Source of the DNA: Alicyclobacillus tolerans
GTDB lineage: Bacteria; Bacillota; Bacilli; Alicyclobacillales; Alicyclobacillaceae
Length of the DNA: 64,000 bases
Assembly (NCBI RefSeq): GCF_001447355.1
Contig: NZ_JXBW01000004.1
Coordinates: forward strand, 62,001 to 126,000
Direction of reading: 5' to 3'
The position numbers were made by a program, and so were the translations under genes. Positions 16,734 to 26,270 of the stretch are shown piece after piece; position 1 is the stretch's first letter, and every line of letters begins with the position of its first letter. The notes below the pieces were generated by a model. It made no database searches, was not told the origin of the DNA, and saw only the letters and a program-made list of their open reading frames with translations.

Positions 16734-18311
16734 CTACTTGCGGTACACGGCCGGATCGACAGCTAATTCACGAAGCCAATACTGCAAGTTCTGGCGACTG
16801 AGCCCCAATTCTCGTGCAGTGGCAGAAACGTTCCCACCGTGACGTGCCAGCACCTCCATCAAGATCTGGCGCTCCGCCTGTTGGACTCGTTCCCGCCATG
16901 TCCCGACGCGCCCCGCTACTCGCTCGTCCTGTGTACGAGACGCAAAGTCCATCCCCCGTGCACCTTCATCCGCCGCATCTCCCTCCGCGCCAGAGGTTTC
17001 ATCCCGCGCGGCGGACGTATCCTGTTTGCGATCCGCCCCCACCCCCGCCGTCGCTTCCCGCGATGCGTTTTCTTGCAGAGCGCGTTCCAATTTGCGGCGT
17101 AGATGAAGTGGCACATGAGACAGGCCGAGTTCACGCTCATCCTGTAGTAAATTCATCGCACCTTCGACGGTATGTTCCAACTCGCGTACATTGCCTGGCC
17201 AATCGTATGCCAGAAACGCCTGTCGCAACGTCGGATGCATCCGTTCCACCGCCAAGCCAAAGCGGCGATTCAGTTTTTCAATAAACACCTCGACCAGTTG
17301 TGCAATGTCTTCTTTACGCTCGCGCAGCGGCGGGATCAACAACGCCACGACGCTCAGTCGATAGTATAAATCCTCCCGCAGGCGTCCTGCCGCGATGGCC
17401 TGTAGCGGATCCTCATTGATGGTCGCGAGAATGCGAACATCGATATGTCGGTCCTTTAATTCGCCCACTCGGCGCACCGCCCGTTCCTGCAGGACGCGCA
17501 GCAGTTTGGCCTGCAGTGGCGGACTCAACGAGTTTAGCTCGTCGAGAAGAAGCGTTCCGCCATCCGCCTGTTCGAGCAACCCAGGTCGGTCCACCGCCCC
17601 CGTGAACGCGCCGCGCGCCGTGCCAAAAAGCAACCCTTCCATGAGCGAATCCGGGATCGCAGCACAATTTTGCGAAACAAATGGCCCTTGGCTTCGGCTG
17701 CTCGCCGCGTGTACACTCTGCGCAAACAGCTCCTTTCCGGTCCCCGTTTCGCCAATGATGAGGACGGACGAATCCGTGCGTGCCGCCCGCATCGCCTGCT
17801 CCACCACTTCCCGGAGCACCGGACTGCTACCGACGATTGAAGCGAACGTGTAGCGAACACCCGACTGTCCGAGAAGCTGATTTTGCAGCCGTTCGACCGG
17901 CGTCACATCGCGGGCAATCTCAACAGCGCCGAAAACGCGTCCATCGGCGATGATTGGATACGTCCGGTTCACCGTCGTGATAGCTTTACCACTTTGATTA
18001 AAATACGTTTGTTTCACATTTTCGCGAGCCAGGCGCAAGCGCACGGCCTGCAGCAATGTACTGCCTGCGGCATCCGGAAATGTGAACACGTCTTCGATCC
18101 GCTTGCCGATCACGTCCCCCGGCCGCATGCCTTCTATATCAGCCATTTTCCGGTTGTAATAAACAGTCATACCATTGGCATCAATGATGTGAACACCTTC
18201 GTCCAGTCCCTTAAGAAGCCCCTCAAGCAGTCGTAAGCGAACAGCGTCCTCCACGTCACGTTCCCCTATCCAGCAAATTGATTGCGAACTCGGTAATTGC
18301 GAACTCGACAT
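16734..18311 (-). CDS. Sigma-54-dependent activator, RocR-like (PAS-AAA+-Fis HTH)
   Basis: Enhancer-binding protein of 525 residues that activates sigma-54 RNA polymerase. The N-terminal PAS domain (about 35-140) has VHIIDANGMTVYYN. The AAA+ domain carries Walker A GETGTGKE, the sigma-54 contact loop GAFTGA, Walker B TLLLDELN, and YRLSV. A charged linker precedes the C-terminal Fis-type helix-turn-helix (GGNVSATARELGLSRQNLQYWL). The PAS domain presumably senses ornithine or arginine, as in Bacillus RocR. I chose ATG 18311 because it is the first good start next to the PAS domain; upstream in-frame sequence overlaps the divergent control region. It sits between its two likely targets, the permease-rpoN operon and the rocA operon. 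Confidence 0.93.
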   Translation of the reverse strand: MSSSQLPSSQSICWIGERDVEDAVRLRLLEGLLKGLDEGVHIIDANGMTVYYNRKMADIEGMRPGDVIGKRIEDVFTFPDAAGSTLLQAVRLRLARENVKQTYFNQSGKAITTVNRTYPIIADGRVFGAVEIARDVTPVERLQNQLLGQSGVRYTFASIVGSSPVLREVVEQAMRAARTDSSVLIIGETGTGKELFAQSVHAASSRSQGPFVSQNCAAIPDSLMEGLLFGTARGAFTGAVDRPGLLEQADGGTLLLDELNSLSPPLQAKLLRVLQERAVRRVGELKDRHIDVRILATINEDPLQAIAAGRLREDLYYRLSVVALLIPPLRERKEDIAQLVEVFIEKLNRRFGLAVERMHPTLRQAFLAYDWPGNVRELEHTVEGAMNLLQDERELGLSHVPLHLRRKLERALQENASREATAGVGADRKQDTSAARDETSGAEGDAADEGARGMDFASRTQDERVAGRVGTWRERVQQAERQILMEVLARHGGNVSATARELGLSRQNLQYWLRELAVDPAVYRK

Positions 18312-18410
18312 CCCTACACCCGCCTTCGCGTGCAGCAAAGTCGACGCCGACAGCCGTGTATCAATATACAGCGCAGCTATCCATTCATACGAAAGTTGTG
18401 TGAAACTGCC

Positions 18411-18429
18411 CTGCAAGTACAGTTTGCAC
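18411..18429. promoter_or_regulatory. Putative upstream activator site for the rocA operon
   Basis: CTGCAAG-TACAG-TTTGCAC dyad, 65 bp upstream of the -24 element and matching the permease-side dyad. Probably bound by the RocR-like protein encoded next door. Confidence 0.72.
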
Positions 18430-18494
18430 GCCCGGTACAGACTCTGCAACCGACTTCCGTTCTGCGTGCCAAACAGATCAACTCGCGCACACGT

Positions 18495-18510
18495 TGGCAC
18501 GATTCTTGCT
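18495..18510 (+). promoter_or_regulatory. Sigma-54 promoter of the rocA-rocD-gdh-rocF operon
   Basis: TGGCAC (18495-18500), GATTC, TTGCT (18506-18510). GG and GC are 10 nt apart. Transcript start expected near 18521, 53 nt before rocA. Confidence 0.92.
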
Positions 18511-18573
18511 TCCAATATGGAGTGAGCAAGCGTTTCGCACAACTGCTTTCTTCTCTATCAAGGAGGATCTGGC

Positions 18574-20124
18574 ATGATACCATACCGTCCCGAACCTTTA
18601 ACGGACTTCTCTGCACCACATCACCAGGAGGCGTTTGCAGCTGCGCTCGCGCGTGTGCAAGAGCAGGTCGGCCAAACGTATCCACTCATCATTGGCGGAC
18701 AGACTGTCGATACCGGTCGCTACCTCGAGTCGTACAATCCGTCCGCAAAAACCGAATTGGTAGGACGTGTCGCGAAAGCTGGAAAACCAGAGATTGAACG
18801 GGCCCTTCGTTGCGCACAAGAGGCTTTTGCAATTTGGTCCGAGGTGCCAGTCGTGGAACGGGCTTCGCTTCTTTTTAAGACAGCGGCCATTCTGCGCCGA
18901 CGCAAGCACGAATTCTCGGCTTGGATGCTGCTCGAAGCTGGCAAGAGCCGTGCGGAAGCCGATGCAGATACGGCAGAAGCCATCGATTTTCTCGAGTACT
19001 ATGGCCGCCAAATGCTCGCATTGGCGCAGCGTGCCGATTCCCTTTTGACGCCGTTTGCTGGAGAAGACAATCATATGGAATACATCCCGCTTGGCGTCGG
19101 CGCCATCATTCCGCCGTGGAACTTTCCCTTGGCCATTGTCACAGGAATGACCGTCTCGGCCGTCGTCGCCGGCAATACCGTGCTGCTTAAACCCGCAAGC
19201 CAAACGCCTGTCATCGCGTACAAGATGGTGGAGGCTTTGCTGGAGGCCGGTATGCCAGCCGGCGTCGTCAACTTCGTCCCTGGCGATCCGGAGGAAATTG
19301 GCGACCTGCTGGTCGAGCACGCAGACATTCGCTTCATTTCGTTCACCGGATCGAGAGATGTCGGCTTGCGCATGAATGAGCTTGCGGCAAAGCGCATCCC
19401 GGGTCAGCGCTGGATCAAGCGGTTTGTAGCAGAAATGGGTGGCAAAGACGCCATCGTGGTCGATGCAGGGTATGATATCGACCTGGCTGCGCGCACCATT
19501 GTTCAATCCGCATTCGGCTTTTCCGGCCAGAAGTGTTCGGCGTGCTCGCGCGTCATCGCACATGCTTCGCTGTACGATCCGCTCGTCGAACGGGTCGCCG
19601 CATTGACCTGCGAACTCAAGGTGGGCGACGTGCGCGAGATGGCGCATTTCACCGGCCCGGTCATCGACCAGAAGGCATTCGCGAAGGTGACGAGTTATAT
19701 CGAGATCGGCAAGCAAGAAGGGCGGCTGGTGGCTGGCGGCGGCGCATCTTCAGACACGGGCTACTTTATTGAACCGACCGTTTTCGCGGATGTTGCACCC
19801 TCTTCGCGCCTGATGCAAGAGGAGATATTCGGGCCGGTTGTCGCCTTCACCAAATCGATGAGCTTTGAAGAGGCCATTGCGATTGCCAACCAAACGGAAT
19901 TCGGGCTGACAGGATCCGTCCTGACCCATGACCGTTCGCACATTGCCTATGCACGGCGCAAATTCCACGTGGGCAACCTATACTTTAACCGCAAGTGCAC
20001 GGGCGCAATCGTGGGCGTCCATCCGTTTGGTGGCTTTAACATGTCGGGCACCGACTCCAAAGCGGGTGGCCCGGACTACTTGCTGTTGTTCACACAACCG
20101 AAGGCGAGCTCCGAATTATTGTAG
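18574..20124 (+). CDS. rocA: 1-pyrroline-5-carboxylate dehydrogenase (L-glutamate gamma-semialdehyde dehydrogenase)
   Basis: NAD-dependent cytosolic enzyme converting glutamate semialdehyde/P5C to glutamate, the step after RocD in arginine breakdown and the last step of proline breakdown. At 516 residues it has the family length. Visible motifs: IPPWNFPLAI, the EMGGKDA segment with the general-base glutamate, FSGQKCSACSR with the catalytic cysteine, and the C-terminal GVHPFGGFNMSGTDSKAGGPDYL typical of this family. ATG 18574 follows AAGGAGG. First gene of a four-gene operon behind a sigma-54 promoter. Confidence 0.96.
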   Translation: MIPYRPEPLTDFSAPHHQEAFAAALARVQEQVGQTYPLIIGGQTVDTGRYLESYNPSAKTELVGRVAKAGKPEIERALRCAQEAFAIWSEVPVVERASLLFKTAAILRRRKHEFSAWMLLEAGKSRAEADADTAEAIDFLEYYGRQMLALAQRADSLLTPFAGEDNHMEYIPLGVGAIIPPWNFPLAIVTGMTVSAVVAGNTVLLKPASQTPVIAYKMVEALLEAGMPAGVVNFVPGDPEEIGDLLVEHADIRFISFTGSRDVGLRMNELAAKRIPGQRWIKRFVAEMGGKDAIVVDAGYDIDLAARTIVQSAFGFSGQKCSACSRVIAHASLYDPLVERVAALTCELKVGDVREMAHFTGPVIDQKAFAKVTSYIEIGKQEGRLVAGGGASSDTGYFIEPTVFADVAPSSRLMQEEIFGPVVAFTKSMSFEEAIAIANQTEFGLTGSVLTHDRSHIAYARRKFHVGNLYFNRKCTGAIVGVHPFGGFNMSGTDSKAGGPDYLLLFTQPKASSELL

Positions 20125-20196
20125 TAAGGCGTTTGCCACAAAACGGGGGCCTTACCCCCTGGGCCGCAGATTCAAATGAGAGAGGATGAGCATCCC

Positions 20197-21408
20197 ATGA
20201 CGGATCAGGCACAGACTTCCAAAGCACTGCGTTTGGAGCAAACATATGGAGCGAAAAACTACAACCCACTGCCAGTGGTACTAGTCAAAGGCGAAGGTGT
20301 TTGGGTTTGGGATGAAGACGGCAACCGTTACCTGGACATGTTGAGCGCGTATTCGGCGCTCAATCAAGGCCATCGCCACCCGAAAATCATCGCCGCCCTC
20401 AAAGATCAAGCGGATCAAATCACACTGACTTCGCGCGCGTTTTACAACGACAAACTTGGGCGCATGTACGAACGATTGGCCAAACTCACCGGCAAGCCGA
20501 TGATTTTGCCAATGAATACAGGCGCAGAAGCGGTTGAAACGGCCATTAAGGCGGCGCGCCGCTGGGCGTATGACGTGAAACACGTGCCTGCAGATCAGGC
20601 TGAAATCATCGTCTGCGAAGGGAACTTTCATGGACGCACGACAACCATCATCTCGTTCTCCTCGGACGCCGAGTACCAACGCGGCTTTGGCCCGCTGACG
20701 CCTGGCTTCCGCATCGTCCCCTACGGCGACATCGCGGCGTTGCGCGCGGCCATCACGCCAAACACCGCGGCCTTTTTGGTGGAGCCGATTCAAGGGGAAG
20801 CTGGCATTGTGTTGCCGCCAGATGGGTATCTGCGCGCGGCGCATGAACTGTGTAAGCAGAACAACGTCCTCTTTGTCGCCGATGAAATTCAAACAGGTCT
20901 AGGACGCACCGGGAAAATGTTCGCTTGTGAATGGGAACAAGTGGTTCCGGATGTGTACATCATTGGCAAAGCCCTCGGTGGCGGCGTGTTTCCCGTGTCG
21001 GCTGTCGCAGCGGACGAAGAAGTCCTTGGGGTCTTTGAGCCGGGATCGCACGGTTCGACGTTCGGCGGCAATCCTCTTGGCGCCGCGGTTGCCGTGGCCG
21101 CACTTGACGTGTTGGAAGACGAGGATCTCGTCGAGCGCTCGCGCACGCTCGGAGCGGCGTTTCTTTCCCGCCTTCGCAATGTGCACAGCCCGGTGGTGAA
21201 AGAGGTGCGTGGCCGCGGTCTGTTCGTCGGGGTTGAGCTCACCACCAAAGCTCGCCCCTATTGCGAACGCTTGAAACAAGAAGGATTGCTCTGCAAGGAG
21301 ACGCACGATACAACCATCCGCTTTGCCCCGCCCCTTGTCATCCGCGAGGAAGAACTGGACTGGGCACTTGCACGAATTGAACGCGTACTCACCGAGGTGA
21401 CACCATGA
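20197..21408 (+). CDS. rocD: Ornithine aminotransferase (ornithine-oxo-acid transaminase)
   Basis: PLP enzyme that transfers the delta-amino group of ornithine to 2-oxoglutarate, giving glutamate semialdehyde for RocA. It has 403 residues. The start [24 protein letters not shown] is diagnostic for this aminotransferase. [18 protein letters not shown], the [15 protein letters not shown] region with the PLP-contacting aspartate, and the PLP lysine in [15 protein letters not shown] are visible. ATG 20197 lies behind a GAGAGGATG site; the ATG 21 nt upstream has none. It overlaps the next gene by 4 nt (ATGA). Confidence 0.96.
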   Translation: MTDQAQTSKALRLEQTYGAKNYNPLPVVLVKGEGVWVWDEDGNRYLDMLSAYSALNQGHRHPKIIAALKDQADQITLTSRAFYNDKLGRMYERLAKLTGKPMILPMNTGAEAVETAIKAARRWAYDVKHVPADQAEIIVCEGNFHGRTTTIISFSSDAEYQRGFGPLTPGFRIVPYGDIAALRAAITPNTAAFLVEPIQGEAGIVLPPDGYLRAAHELCKQNNVLFVADEIQTGLGRTGKMFACEWEQVVPDVYIIGKALGGGVFPVSAVAADEEVLGVFEPGSHGSTFGGNPLGAAVAVAALDVLEDEDLVERSRTLGAAFLSRLRNVHSPVVKEVRGRGLFVGVELTTKARPYCERLKQEGLLCKETHDTTIRFAPPLVIREEELDWALARIERVLTEVTP

Positions 21409-22676
21409 TTGCCGACTCTTTAATCCATGACGCGAATCAAGAGATGGATGTCCTGCGCTCGGCACAGACCGTGATCCGCGCAGCCCTCGAACAACTCGGT
21501 TACGGGCCACAGTACTATGAACTGCTTAAAGAACCGCTGCGCATGCTCACCGTGCGCTTTCCCGTCCGCATGGACGATGGCAGTGTGCAGATCTTTACGG
21601 GTTACCGCGCCCAGCACTCGGACGCGGTTGGCCCGACCAAAGGCGGCGTTCGCTTTCACCCTGATGTCAATGAGTCGGAAGTCAAGGCACTCTCGCTTTG
21701 GATGACCATCAAGTGCGGCATCAACGGCTTGCCGTATGGCGGTGGCAAAGGCGGTGTCGTCTGCGATCCGCGCCAGATGTCGTTCGCCGAGCTCGAGCGC
21801 GTCAGCCGCGGATACGTTCGCGCCATTAGTCAAATTGTCGGTCCGACAAAAGATATCCCTGCGCCTGACGTGTTCACCAATTCGCAGATCATGGCGTGGA
21901 TGATGGACGAATACAGCCACCTGCGCGAATTCGATTCACCCGGCTTTATCACCGGCAAGCCGCGGGTGCTCGGCGGATCGGAAGGAAGGGAGACGGCGAC
22001 GGCGCGAGGCGTGCTCATTTGCATCGAGGAGGCGGCAAGACGGCGCGCGATGCAACTGCAAGGAGCCCGCGTGATCATCCAAGGCTTCGGCAACGCCGGC
22101 AGCTATCTGGCACAGTTTTTGCATGAGCAGGGCGCCCGCGTGGTTGGGATCAGCGACGCATACGGCGCACTGTACGACGAACGAGGTTTGCCAATTCCTG
22201 ATCTGCTCGAGCAACGCGACTCGTTTGGCACCGTGACGACGCGCTTTCAAAATACCATCAGCAATCAAGAATTGCTTGAGAAGCCGTGTGACATCTTGGT
22301 GCCCGCCGCGATCGAAAACCAAATCACGGCAGATAACGCGGATCGCATTCAGGCAGCCATCGTTGTGGAAGCGGCGAATGGGCCGACGACCCTGGAAGCG
22401 ACACGCATCCTGAGCGATCGCGGTATTTTGCTGGTGCCAGACGTACTCGCCAACTCCGGCGGCGTGACGGTATCGTACTTCGAATGGGTTCAGAATAACC
22501 AGGGGTATTACTGGACGCGCGAAGAAGAGGAACAGCGTTTGGCACAAGCCATGCGCCAGTCGTTTGAAAAGGTGTACGCCACGTCCGTGCGCCATCAAGT
22601 GGATATGCGCCTGGCTGCGTACATGACAGGCATTGAACGTACGGCACAAGCTACACAGCTGCGCGGCTGGCTCTAA
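21405..22676 (+). CDS. rocG: Glutamate dehydrogenase (Glu/Leu/Phe/Val dehydrogenase family, catabolic)
   Basis: Deaminates glutamate to 2-oxoglutarate and ammonia, feeding carbon from arginine into the TCA cycle. It has 423 residues, the hexameric NAD-type length. The substrate-binding motif [28 protein letters not shown] and the Rossmann segment [16 protein letters not shown] are visible. ATG 21405 overlaps the rocD stop codon and follows GAGGTGA, so translation is coupled. Placing GDH inside the roc operon is logical for a complete pathway; in Bacillus subtilis rocG is a separate unit. The gene name is by analogy. Confidence 0.93.
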   Translation: MIADSLIHDANQEMDVLRSAQTVIRAALEQLGYGPQYYELLKEPLRMLTVRFPVRMDDGSVQIFTGYRAQHSDAVGPTKGGVRFHPDVNESEVKALSLWMTIKCGINGLPYGGGKGGVVCDPRQMSFAELERVSRGYVRAISQIVGPTKDIPAPDVFTNSQIMAWMMDEYSHLREFDSPGFITGKPRVLGGSEGRETATARGVLICIEEAARRRAMQLQGARVIIQGFGNAGSYLAQFLHEQGARVVGISDAYGALYDERGLPIPDLLEQRDSFGTVTTRFQNTISNQELLEKPCDILVPAAIENQITADNADRIQAAIVVEAANGPTTLEATRILSDRGILLVPDVLANSGGVTVSYFEWVQNNQGYYWTREEEEQRLAQAMRQSFEKVYATSVRHQVDMRLAAYMTGIERTAQATQLRGWL

Positions 22677-22731
22677 GCCCAGCCGCCTGGCGAGTGGCTC
22701 ACCCATTTTGTAAGGAAAGCAGGGAACGGAC

Positions 22732-23628
22732 ATGAAGGAGATTCACATCATCGGCGTACCGTCCGACTACGGCCAAAACCGCCGCGGCGTCGACATGGGG
22801 CCAAGCGCCATCCGCTATGCCGGCCTCAAGGAGAAACTTGAGCGTCTCGGCTACCGTGTCCGCGATCTTGGCGATGTCATGGTGCCAACCCCGGAAACGC
22901 GGCACATTGAGCATCAAAAGCTGAAATATCTCAAAGAGGTCGTCTCGGTCTGCGAGGCCTTGGCTGAGCGGGTGCGCGATGCCGTCGGAAACGGATACAC
23001 CCCTGTCATTCTTGGGGGCGATCACAGTATTGCCATGGGCAGCCTGGCTGGCATGGCCGCTGCCAAAAAGCAATTCGGCGTGATCTGGTTTGACGCGCAT
23101 GGCGACATGAACACAGACGAAACCACGCCTTCCGGGAACATCCACGGCATGCCGCTAGCAGCAAGCATCGGCATCGGGCACGAGGCGCTCACGGGCCTAT
23201 TCGGCATTCGCCCGAAGGTGCAGCCGGAGAATGTCGTCCTGGTCGGGGTTCGCTCCATCGATCCGCCCGAAGCCGAGCTGATTCGTCAATCAGGCGTGCA
23301 CGTATTCACCATGGCCGACATCGATCGGATGGGCATGGACGCCGTCATGCGCAAAGCGATTGAGCTTGCGGCAACGGGGACGGACGGCATCCATCTCAGC
23401 CTGGACCTGGACGGCCTGGATCCCATGTTCGCCCCGGGCGTCGGGACACCGGTCAATGGCGGCGTGACCTATCGCGAAGGACACCTTGCCATGGAACTTT
23501 TGTCCGAGTCCGGTACGCTTTTGTCTGTCGACGTCGTCGAAGTTAACCCCATTCTCGACCACCGCAACCAAACGGGACGCATGGCCGTCGAACTGGTGGA
23601 ATCGTTGTTCGGAAAACGGGTGTTGTAA
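22732..23628 (+). CDS. rocF: Arginase
   Basis: Manganese enzyme that hydrolyses arginine to ornithine and urea, the first step of the pathway. It has 298 residues, the family length. Metal-binding motifs GGDHSIAMG, FDAHGDMNT and SLDLDGLDP are complete. ATG 22732 follows AAGGAAAGCAGGGA. It is the last gene of the operon, 55 bp after glutamate dehydrogenase. No urease is in the window. Confidence 0.97.
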   Translation: MKEIHIIGVPSDYGQNRRGVDMGPSAIRYAGLKEKLERLGYRVRDLGDVMVPTPETRHIEHQKLKYLKEVVSVCEALAERVRDAVGNGYTPVILGGDHSIAMGSLAGMAAAKKQFGVIWFDAHGDMNTDETTPSGNIHGMPLAASIGIGHEALTGLFGIRPKVQPENVVLVGVRSIDPPEAELIRQSGVHVFTMADIDRMGMDAVMRKAIELAATGTDGIHLSLDLDGLDPMFAPGVGTPVNGGVTYREGHLAMELLSESGTLLSVDVVEVNPILDHRNQTGRMAVELVESLFGKRVL

Positions 23629-23651
23629 GCGCAATCGGGTAAGGCCCTTGC

Positions 23652-23680
23652 GAGGGGACGCCGCCGCAGGCGGTCCCCTC
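23652..23680. terminator. Hairpin between convergent rocF and mscS
   Basis: GAGGGGAC / GTCCCCTC stem with an inner GCC/GGC pairing. No T run follows on either strand, so terminator function is uncertain. Confidence 0.4.
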
Positions 23681-23686
23681 AGCCCG

Positions 23687-24541
23687 TCAAGCCTGCACGG
23701 GCTTGTGCCCGCCTTGCATATAGACGACCTTTTGTGCCGGCAAGTCGATTCCATGTTCCGCAAAGGCCCGATGGATCCATTGATTCGCCAAACGCATCAC
23801 GCTCCACTGCGTGTACGGCTCACACTCGGCCGTCGCGCGGATCGTATAATTGGAGTCGTTGAGCGCGTTCATGCCAAGGACATCGATACTCCCCACGATA
23901 TTGCTTTGCGTTTTCCGAAGTTGTTCCATGACATCGCGCACGATGGAGATGGCCAGATCTGCATCCGCGTTGTATCCAACGTTCACATCGATCACGGCGA
24001 TGGAATTCTCTTTGGAACAGTTCACAACCTGCGTGATTTGCCCATTGGGTATCACCACCACCTCGCCTGTCCATATTTTGAGCACCGTGATGCGCAAACC
24101 GATGGATTTGACCTGGCCGGTCAACCCATTAATCGTCACATAATCACCGACGCCATACTGATCCTCAAACAAGATGAAGAGCCCGTTAAAAAAGTCCTTC
24201 AGCAAGTTTTGCGCGCCAAAGGCAATAGCAATGCCAGCAACGCCCGCTCCGGCGAGAAGCGCCTCAATGTGCACGCCCACAATGGGAAGGATGGTGAGCA
24301 ATAGGATAAAGTACACCGAGTAGCGAACGATGTTGGTAAAAAGCGAATTCAACGTATGTTGCCGACGCTCGTCCAACTTATTTCGCGAATAAATGATTTT
24401 GCGCAAAACCTTACAAGATACGTGGATGAAAACTTTTGCCCCAATCAGCAGGGCAACAATCCGCAAAACATCCCAGGATATGTGTTCTGCACCCATGACA
24501 TGTGTCGCCACAAAATGTTGAACTGCTTTCCACATCTGCAT
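23687..24541 (-). CDS. Small-conductance mechanosensitive channel (MscS family)
   Basis: Membrane pressure-release valve of 284 residues. Two or three N-terminal membrane helices precede the pore helix, which has the classic Gly/Ala pattern (ALLAGAGVAGIAIAFGAQNLLKDFFNG). The beta domain follows (VGDYVTINGLTGQVKSIGLRITVLK), then the C-terminal vestibule. ATG 24541 follows GGGGTGA by 7 nt; the GTG 12 nt upstream overlaps that site. It is next to the osmoprotectant importer on the same strand but beyond a hairpin terminator, so both belong to osmotic control without being one operon. Confidence 0.93.
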   Translation of the reverse strand: MQMWKAVQHFVATHVMGAEHISWDVLRIVALLIGAKVFIHVSCKVLRKIIYSRNKLDERRQHTLNSLFTNIVRYSVYFILLLTILPIVGVHIEALLAGAGVAGIAIAFGAQNLLKDFFNGLFILFEDQYGVGDYVTINGLTGQVKSIGLRITVLKIWTGEVVVIPNGQITQVVNCSKENSIAVIDVNVGYNADADLAISIVRDVMEQLRKTQSNIVGSIDVLGMNALNDSNYTIRATAECEPYTQWSVMRLANQWIHRAFAEHGIDLPAQKVVYMQGGHKPVQA

Positions 24542-24596
24542 ATAAACTGTCACCCCGCAAAAGCATCGTTTCGCAAATAGCCACTAGAGTGCGTGA

Positions 24597-24622
24597 AGAA
24601 GCCCGCGCGCAGGCGGGCTTCT
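24597..24622 (-). terminator. Terminator of the osmoprotectant ABC operon
   Basis: AGAAGCCCGC / GCGGGCTTCT, a 10-bp stem with a 6-nt loop, 22 bp past the last opuC gene. The T tract is weak. Confidence 0.6.
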
Positions 24623-24644
24623 CTTACGTTCGTGACGATGAACT

Positions 24645-25598
24645 TTAAATCAGGCCTTTCGCGGTGAGCCATTCTTTCGCCACCTCAGAAGGCGACTTTT
24701 TGTCGACATCCACTTCGGCGTTGAGCTGCTGCATCTGGCTGTCGTCTAGCGTCCCTGCCAGTTTGTTCAAGATGCCTCGCAGTTCGGGATGCGCCTTTAG
24801 CGTACTGTCTCGAATGATAGGGACCGCGTAATAAGGCGGGAAAAAGTGCCGATTGTCTTGTAACACTGTCAGATGATACTCAGGGATTTCTGGATCTGTC
24901 GAATAGCCATCGACGACATCCACCTTTTTGTCGATCAGGGCTTCGTATTTCAGCCCGACCTCCATGGTCTTCACCGATTTAAAGTGAGCGCCATACACCT
25001 TTTCCAATCCAGGCAAGCCGTCGGCGCGGCTGACGAAGTTCTGCTCCGAACCGAGCGTCAGCGACGGGGACTTGGCCGCAAGTTGGGAGAGCGTTGAAAT
25101 GCTGAGGCGCTTCGCTTCGCTTGCGCGCATCACCATCGCATAGGTGTCGTTAAAACCAAGCGGCTTTAACCAGGTGATATGATACTTCTGCTCAAACTGC
25201 TGCTTCACTTCGTCATAAGCCTTGTTTGGATCCTGGGTTACTTTGTCGTGCAGGATGTTGACCAGACCTGTTCCTGTGTATTCCACATACGCATCGACAT
25301 CGCCATTTTTCATTGCGTTCCACAGCACGTTGGTATCCAAGTCGTCTTTCATGACCACGTGCAGTTTCGGATCGTCGTGTTGGATCAACAACTTCAAGAC
25401 ATTCGCCATAATGAGCTGTTCCGTAAAGTTTTTGCCGCCAATGACAATCGTGTTGCTGTTACTGGCCCCGCCCGTTCCACAACCTGTAACGGCTGCGATC
25501 AGCGCCAGCGAAATGGCGGAATAACTGGCGGTTCGCAGCTGGCGACGCCCTGAGAAAAACCCAAGTAGCGCCCTTCCGTAACGCCCAAATCTACGCAA
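24645..25598 (-). CDS. Osmoprotectant ABC transporter, substrate-binding lipoprotein (OpuCC/OsmF type)
   Basis: Lipid-anchored binding protein of 317 residues for glycine betaine, choline or carnitine-type solutes. The N-terminus has a basic region, a hydrophobic stretch and the lipobox VTGC. The mature start IVIGGKNFTEQLIMANVLKLL is diagnostic of the family, as is the YVEYTGTG segment. The TTG start is supported by AGGGAGG 7 nt before it. Last gene of the operon ATPase-permease-binding protein. Only one permease gene is present, whereas many OpuC systems have two. Confidence 0.93.
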   Translation of the reverse strand: MRRFGRYGRALLGFFSGRRQLRTASYSAISLALIAAVTGCGTGGASNSNTIVIGGKNFTEQLIMANVLKLLIQHDDPKLHVVMKDDLDTNVLWNAMKNGDVDAYVEYTGTGLVNILHDKVTQDPNKAYDEVKQQFEQKYHITWLKPLGFNDTYAMVMRASEAKRLSISTLSQLAAKSPSLTLGSEQNFVSRADGLPGLEKVYGAHFKSVKTMEVGLKYEALIDKKVDVVDGYSTDPEIPEYHLTVLQDNRHFFPPYYAVPIIRDSTLKAHPELRGILNKLAGTLDDSQMQQLNAEVDVDKKSPSEVAKEWLTAKGLI

Positions 25599-25631
25599 AC
25601 CACTACCTCCCTAGCAGATAGATCTATCTAT

Positions 25632-26270
25632 TTATCTCAGTCCTCTTGGCGTCATTCGCCGATCAATCCAGTGCAACAGATGATCGAACACGATGGCAAG
25701 CAACGCTGCCGGAATCGCCCCAACCAGAATCAATGGCGGATCGATCATGTTGACGCCCCGCATGATTAAATCGCCGAGGCCGCCAGCGCCGATAAACGTC
25801 GCCAACGTCGCCACGCCAATCGTCAACACCGTGGCGGTGCGCAGCCCCGCCATCATGACGTTGCGCGCAAGCGGCAACTGAACGCGAAAGAGCGTTTGCC
25901 ACTTCGTCATGCCCATGCCTCTTGCCGCCTCTATCAGACTCTGATCCACTTCCATGATCCCGGTGTACGTGTTTCGAACAATCGGCAGCAGAGCATAAAG
26001 TACGAGCGCGATCACGGCCGGCACCGTACCAATGCCGAACAACGGCACCATAAAGCCGAGCAACGCAAGGCTCGGAATCGTTTGAATGATGGACACCACC
26101 GTGAGCGCCACATTCGCCAAGCGGGGATGCCCCGTGATGTAGACGCCAAGCGGAATGGCGATGGCAGAAGCAATGAGAATGGAAAGGACGCTCAAGTAAA
26201 TGTGCTGGCCAAGCGCCGTCCCCAAGGCTCCCCAATTGCTGTTAAACGCTTGCCAAAGCGGCATCCTCAT
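25632..26270 (-). CDS. Osmoprotectant ABC transporter, permease
   Basis: Integral membrane subunit of 212 residues with about six spans. The ABC-ATPase contact loop EAARGMGMTKWQTLFRVQLPLA is present. ATG 26270 follows GGGGAGG and overlaps the 3' end of the ATPase gene by 29 bp, so the genes are translationally coupled. Length and the IPSLALLGFMVPLFGIG segment match OpuCB/OpuCD-type permeases. Confidence 0.94.
   Translation of the reverse strand: MRMPLWQAFNSNWGALGTALGQHIYLSVLSILIASAIAIPLGVYITGHPRLANVALTVVSIIQTIPSLALLGFMVPLFGIGTVPAVIALVLYALLPIVRNTYTGIMEVDQSLIEAARGMGMTKWQTLFRVQLPLARNVMMAGLRTATVLTIGVATLATFIGAGGLGDLIMRGVNMIDPPLILVGAIPAALLAIVFDHLLHWIDRRMTPRGLR

Noticed and set aside
16714-16735. 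AGTGTGCAT / ATGCACACT hairpin overlapping the stop of the RocR-like gene
   Set aside because: It has no T tract; the terminator just downstream (16652-16697) is far better.
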